Positions 12,577 through 14,831 of a DNA stretch of 14,831 nucleotides are shown piece by piece. Both the position numbers and the translations under genes were made by a program. Numbering within the stretch: the first letter of the stretch is position 1; every line of letters starts with the position of its first letter. Where the stretch lies: contig JAGDXH010000014.1 in the NCBI GenBank assembly GCA_023256295.1, positions 15,953-30,783 of the forward strand. Direction: 5' to 3'. The DNA comes from Thermoproteati archaeon. GTDB lineage: Archaea; Thermoproteota; Thermoprotei_A; Marsarchaeales; UBA168. The notes under the pieces are model-generated. The model worked only from the letters and a program-made list of their open reading frames with translations. It ran no database searches and had not been told where the DNA came from.

Positions 12577-12945
12577 GAGCCGTTTCCAGCGCTCCTTCCA
12601 GACCCCCAGATGCCTTTCCAAGGCCCCATAAACAGCCGCCATATCAGGCAGCTTCCTCTGAAACACGATGACCGGGATTCCCGTCAACCGAAAAAGAAGC
12701 TCCGGGTCAACGAAGTTGAACCCAGCGTGGACAATCCCCCATATCTCCACCAACTCGGGAACTGGAAAAGACCGCAGTCCCTGAGCCAGCCTGTCCGTAC
12801 CGTCATCGCCATCTACCGTGAAGAAAATCGGCATGGCAATTTCAAGAGCCATGTCCTGAAAGCTCGCAAGAAGTAACAAGGCCTGGCCGCCTTTCTCCTT
12901 CTTCGAGGGGTCAAAGTATCCATCGCCTAGCGCCACAATCCTCAT
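12352..12945 (-). CDS. DUF99 (UPF0215, endonuclease V-like fold) protein
   Basis: About 197 residues from ATG 12945; the family begins with IVALGDGYF, so the longer start at 12987 is not preferred. Conserved blocks: VDGDDGTDRL, a loop WGIVHAGFNFVDPELL, and TGIPVIVFQRKLPD, matching the DUF99 pattern. DUF99 proteins share the RNase H-like fold of endonuclease V and are suspected of acting on nucleic acid, but activity is unproven. The start overlaps the cdc6 stop by 35 nt, indicating co-transcription and possibly coupling with the replication initiator. The 3' end overlaps UPF0201 tail to tail. Confidence 0.85.
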   Translation of the reverse strand: MRIVALGDGYFDPSKKEKGGQALLLLASFQDMALEIAMPIFFTVDGDDGTDRLAQGLRSFPVPELVEIWGIVHAGFNFVDPELLFRLTGIPVIVFQRKLPDMAAVYGALERHLGVWKERWKRLSSVSELVPITLNGERAYARVCGIDLSRATRVLERQCLVSSVPEQLRVTRELARGVGRLFELGLGGSLPAHGTGS

Positions 12946-14182
12946 GATGAGCCAGCACGTCTCGTCCAACAGACCCCGCAAGATCACCCAGGCGCGGATC
13001 GTCGGCTAGCGATTGAATGACGCGGGAGGGATCTATCTGCAATGATATGTGCTTGGTCCTCCCACCCCTTCCCTCACTAACTAGGTTAGCCGTTATCAGG
13101 TTAGACATCTCCAACGACTTGACCAGATCTGCCAAGCGCCTTTCCGTCAGAGCGTTGTCCTTTAGGCCATTCGTTATGATGTTTTCGTAACTGGCGTAGA
13201 GCTCGCCGCTTGTCAACTTGTCCTTTCCCCTTAGCTTGGCGTTCGCAAGGACCAGGAGAAGCACCCTGGAATCAAGCGTCAAGGACTTTATTGAGTCGAT
13301 TATGGTATCGTTCTCAAGCGCGGCGCGGGCCTCTTCAACGTCCTGTCTTTGAACCCTATTGGCCCCCCTTATCTCAGCTATCTCACCGGCCCTGCGCAAG
13401 AGATCGAGCGACCTCCTTGCGTCACCGTGCTCTCTAGCTCCAATGGCTGCGCAGAATGGAATGACGTCTGGTTCCAAAGCGCCTGGCAGAAAAGCCAGCT
13501 TAGCCCTCTCGGCCAATATATCTTGAAGCTCGTTCGCCTGATACTGAGGGAAAAACACTTGCTCATCGTTCAGAGAGCTTTTCACGCGAGGATCTAGGTT
13601 ATCTGCCAACCTGATGTCGTTCGTGATACCTATGATGGACATCTGGGATGGCTGAATTTCTTCGTTCATCCGAGTTATCTGGTAGAGAAATGGATCTCCA
13701 ATCCTACTGATCATGGCATCTATCTCGTCCAGCACAACCACGTAAATCGTGGTGATCGACCGAAGCGCCCCCACCAATCTCGCCCGCACTTCAGCCACGG
13801 ATAGACCTGTAAACGGCACCCTGATCCCGATCCCAGAAGCCATCTCAGCCAAAACCCTGTAGCTGGTATCGTTTTCGCGAGTATTTATGTACTTCACGGA
13901 GACCGGGACGGGGGTCTTCATCTTGCTGGCGTGATCAGCGAGAGCGCTCGTGACGTAGCGCGTGACCGCAGTCTTACCTGTGCCAGTCAGGCCATAAACG
14001 AACACGTTGGAGGGCCGGTCCCCTACGAGGGCTGGAGATAGTATGCGCCCAAGGCTCGTTATCATTTTCTCCCTGTGAGGAAGCTCAAGAGGTACGTAAT
14101 CGGGCCTAAGAAGAGACCTATCTGCGAATATCTTCGACCTAGACGCACTCTCGAAGATATCGCTCAAGTCCAAGCGGCTCAC
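12911..14182 (-). CDS. cdc6: Orc1/Cdc6 replication initiator
   Basis: 423-residue AAA+ ATPase that binds origin repeats and loads the MCM helicase. Walker A GLTGTGKT (64-71), Walker B VVVLDEID (148-155), sensor 1 ITND (186-189), sensor 2 GDARRSLDLLRRAG (253-266), and a C-terminal winged helix (about 300-390) ending in GRGGRTKHISLQID. The start is GTG 14182, with a TATA-like GTTAAATA 28 nt upstream (14210-14217), so the message is probably leaderless. The last about 20 residues (after GSVGRD) overlap the DUF99 start. Archaeal cdc6 genes often lie beside a replication origin; the adjacent AT-rich 14211-14236 is a weak candidate. Confidence 0.96.
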   Translation of the reverse strand: MSRLDLSDIFESASRSKIFADRSLLRPDYVPLELPHREKMITSLGRILSPALVGDRPSNVFVYGLTGTGKTAVTRYVTSALADHASKMKTPVPVSVKYINTRENDTSYRVLAEMASGIGIRVPFTGLSVAEVRARLVGALRSITTIYVVVLDEIDAMISRIGDPFLYQITRMNEEIQPSQMSIIGITNDIRLADNLDPRVKSSLNDEQVFFPQYQANELQDILAERAKLAFLPGALEPDVIPFCAAIGAREHGDARRSLDLLRRAGEIAEIRGANRVQRQDVEEARAALENDTIIDSIKSLTLDSRVLLLVLANAKLRGKDKLTSGELYASYENIITNGLKDNALTERRLADLVKSLEMSNLITANLVSEGRGGRTKHISLQIDPSRVIQSLADDPRLGDLAGSVGRDVLAHHEDCGARRWIL

Positions 14183-14209
14183 CAGACCAAGACCTTGGGC
14201 TGGATGACG

Positions 14210-14217
14210 TATTTAAC
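14210..14217 (-). promoter_or_regulatory. TATA box of cdc6
   Basis: GTTAAATA on the minus strand, 28 nt before the GTG start at 14182. It sits at the edge of an AT-rich run with TTTAAC repeated in tandem. Confidence 0.5.
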
Positions 14218-14287
14218 TTTAACATTAAAAATTAACCAGGAGTGCGGGATACAACTCCCTTCGAAAGAACATCCCAAAGACCATCAC

Positions 14288-14296
14288 GTTTAATTT
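14288..14296 (+). promoter_or_regulatory. TATA box of the DUF131 pair
   Basis: GTTTAATTT, about 23-31 nt before ATG 14319, giving a leaderless start. Confidence 0.45.
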
Positions 14297-14318
14297 CGGC
14301 AGTGCGACACAAACGGAG

Positions 14319-14543
14319 ATGGAACTACCCCTGGTCTTGGCTGGGATCGCCTTGCTGGTAACAGGAATCCTGCTGGCACTGGCAGGTCGCGAGCAAGGAG
14401 AACGCGCATCATCAGGAGTGATACTTATAGTTGGTCCCATCCCAATAATCATAGGGAAGAACATCAGGGTCGTAAAGGAGCTCGTGCTTTTGGCCATCGC
14501 ACTGTTCTTGCTCGCCGTGATACTGCCGCTGATCGTTAGGTGA
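14319..14543 (+). CDS. DUF131 membrane protein (first of pair)
   Basis: 74 residues. One hydrophobic helix at the N-terminus (about 3-22), a short basic-acidic turn (REQGER), the DUF131 signature SGVILIVGPIPIIIGKN (about 31-48), and a second strong helix at the end (52-72). DUF131 is an archaeal family of small membrane proteins with no known function. It opens a two-gene unit with a second DUF131 protein; the TGA stop overlaps the next ATG by one base. Confidence 0.85.
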   Translation: MELPLVLAGIALLVTGILLALAGREQGERASSGVILIVGPIPIIIGKNIRVVKELVLLAIALFLLAVILPLIVR

Positions 14544-14782
14544 TGACCGTGGAAAAGCAAGCCATTGGAATGCTGCTGATACTGGCAGGTCTGGTCATTC
14601 TGGCACTTGGCCTGGTCACCCCAACACAGACCCTTGGGTCGTCAGGTTCATTTGTGCTTTTGATTGGACCGATCCCATTGGGAGCTGCATTTGGACCTTA
14701 CGGGGCAGCTTTGATGATCCTAAGCCTAGCGCTAAGCCTGATACTGATCGCGCTGCTCCTCGGCGCAAAGAGGTGGGGCTAG
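14540..14782 (+). CDS. DUF131 membrane protein (second of pair)
   Basis: 80 residues from GTG 14540 (ATG 14543 is equally possible). An N-terminal hydrophobic helix (about 8-27), the family signature SFVLLIGPIPLGAAFG, and a C-terminal helix. Its arrangement is the same as the preceding protein, so the pair probably arose by duplication and may form a hetero-oligomer. The stop codon lies inside the antisense tRNA gene that continues beyond the right edge (9-nt overlap). Confidence 0.82.
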   Translation: MMTVEKQAIGMLLILAGLVILALGLVTPTQTLGSSGSFVLLIGPIPLGAAFGPYGAALMILSLALSLILIALLLGAKRWG

Positions 14783-14831
14783 CCGGACTCTCACCCTAAT
14801 CCTCGGGCTTTGAACCGGCGACCAACGGGTC
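14774..14831 (-). tRNA. 3' half of a tRNA with a 21-nt T-loop intron; 5' half beyond the window
   Basis: Minus strand: GACCCGT, variable loop TGGTC, T stem GCCGG, loop TTCAAA, then an intron (14788-14808), T60, stem CCGGC, acceptor strand TAGCCCC and A73 (14774). Without the intron the T arm cannot pair; with it removed the stem is perfect and the loop is the standard 7 nt. The junction folds as a full BHB: outer helix GCCGG/CCGGC, central TTCA/TGAG, bulges AA|G and AG|T, inner CCC/GGG. The intron is at position 59/60. The anticodon is just outside the window; GA at 37-38 and CCCGT would suit tRNA-Trp but this is a guess. Confidence 0.8.
14788..14808 (-). other. predicted tRNA intron at position 59/60
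   Basis: 21 nt inside the T loop, bounded by a canonical 3-4-3 bulge-helix-bulge. Introns at this site are known in some Thermoproteales and other TACK archaea and need the broad-specificity splicing endonuclease. Confidence 0.75.

Noticed and set aside
1..14831. CRISPR array, prophage or toxin-antitoxin cassette
   Set aside because: No regularly spaced repeats and no phage, integrase or toxin genes were seen.

Overview
The window (14,831 bp) is archaeal, and the gene content points to a TACK-group archaeon (thaumarchaeote, aigarchaeote or relative). Evidence: an archaeal ribosomal/translation cluster (eL31, aIF6, LX/eL20, prefoldin alpha, FtsY), Orc1/Cdc6, NadM, a family 4 uracil-DNA glycosylase, a ThrRS without an editing domain (a crenarchaeal-type arrangement), tRNA genes with non-canonical bulge-helix-bulge (BHB) introns, and TATA boxes (mostly TTTAAG-like) about 22-30 nt before start codons, which implies many leaderless mRNAs. 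The species cannot be fixed from sequence alone.

Layout, left to right. 1-1170 (-): a protein with an internal helix-turn-helix, running off the left edge. 1171-1520: no gene, but a solitary IS200/IS605-type right-end hairpin. 1521-1605 (-): tRNA-Val(TAC) with a probable 12-nt intron. 1655-2902 (-): a base-excision-repair pair, endonuclease III and family 4 UDG. 2903-3156: an unexplained intergenic stretch rich in inverted repeats. 3157-3837 (-): rpiA, directly preceded by an IS605-type right end and the tail of a decayed TnpB. 4191-5594 (-): threonyl-tRNA synthetase, sharing a divergent TATA region with a SAM hydrolase/adenosyltransferase-family gene and nadM (+). 6966-8207 (-): an MFS transporter. 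8259-10760 (-): ftsY, pfdA, LX, aIF6 and eL31 in transcription-reversed order, the classic archaeal cluster. 10843-11529 (+): a dolichol/phytol-kinase-family membrane protein. 11575-11650 (-): tRNA-Gly(GCC). 11836-11929 (-): a candidate small RNA. 11983-12576 (+): a UPF0201 protein. 12352-14182 (-): DUF99 protein and Orc1/Cdc6. 14319-14782 (+): two tandem DUF131 membrane proteins. 14774-14831 (-): the 3' half of a tRNA with an intron in its T loop.

The most interesting element is at 11836-11929 on the minus strand. A perfect 8 bp / 3-nt bulge / 4 bp / 3-nt bulge / 6 bp structure in the orientation recognised by tRNA-splicing endonuclease encloses a 67-nt segment. That segment carries adjacent box D (CTGA) and box C (ATGATGA) motifs. 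The nine-base element upstream of box D complements the universally conserved 16S rRNA segment around position 1402. I infer a box C/D guide RNA that is cut out, and probably circularised, by the tRNA splicing machinery. The two intron-containing tRNAs show that this machinery has other substrates in the same window.

Several reading frames continue well past the expected family end into the neighbouring gene (SAM hydrolase into nadM, LX into pfdA, UPF0201 into DUF99). These are either real overlaps or single-base errors in the sequence.
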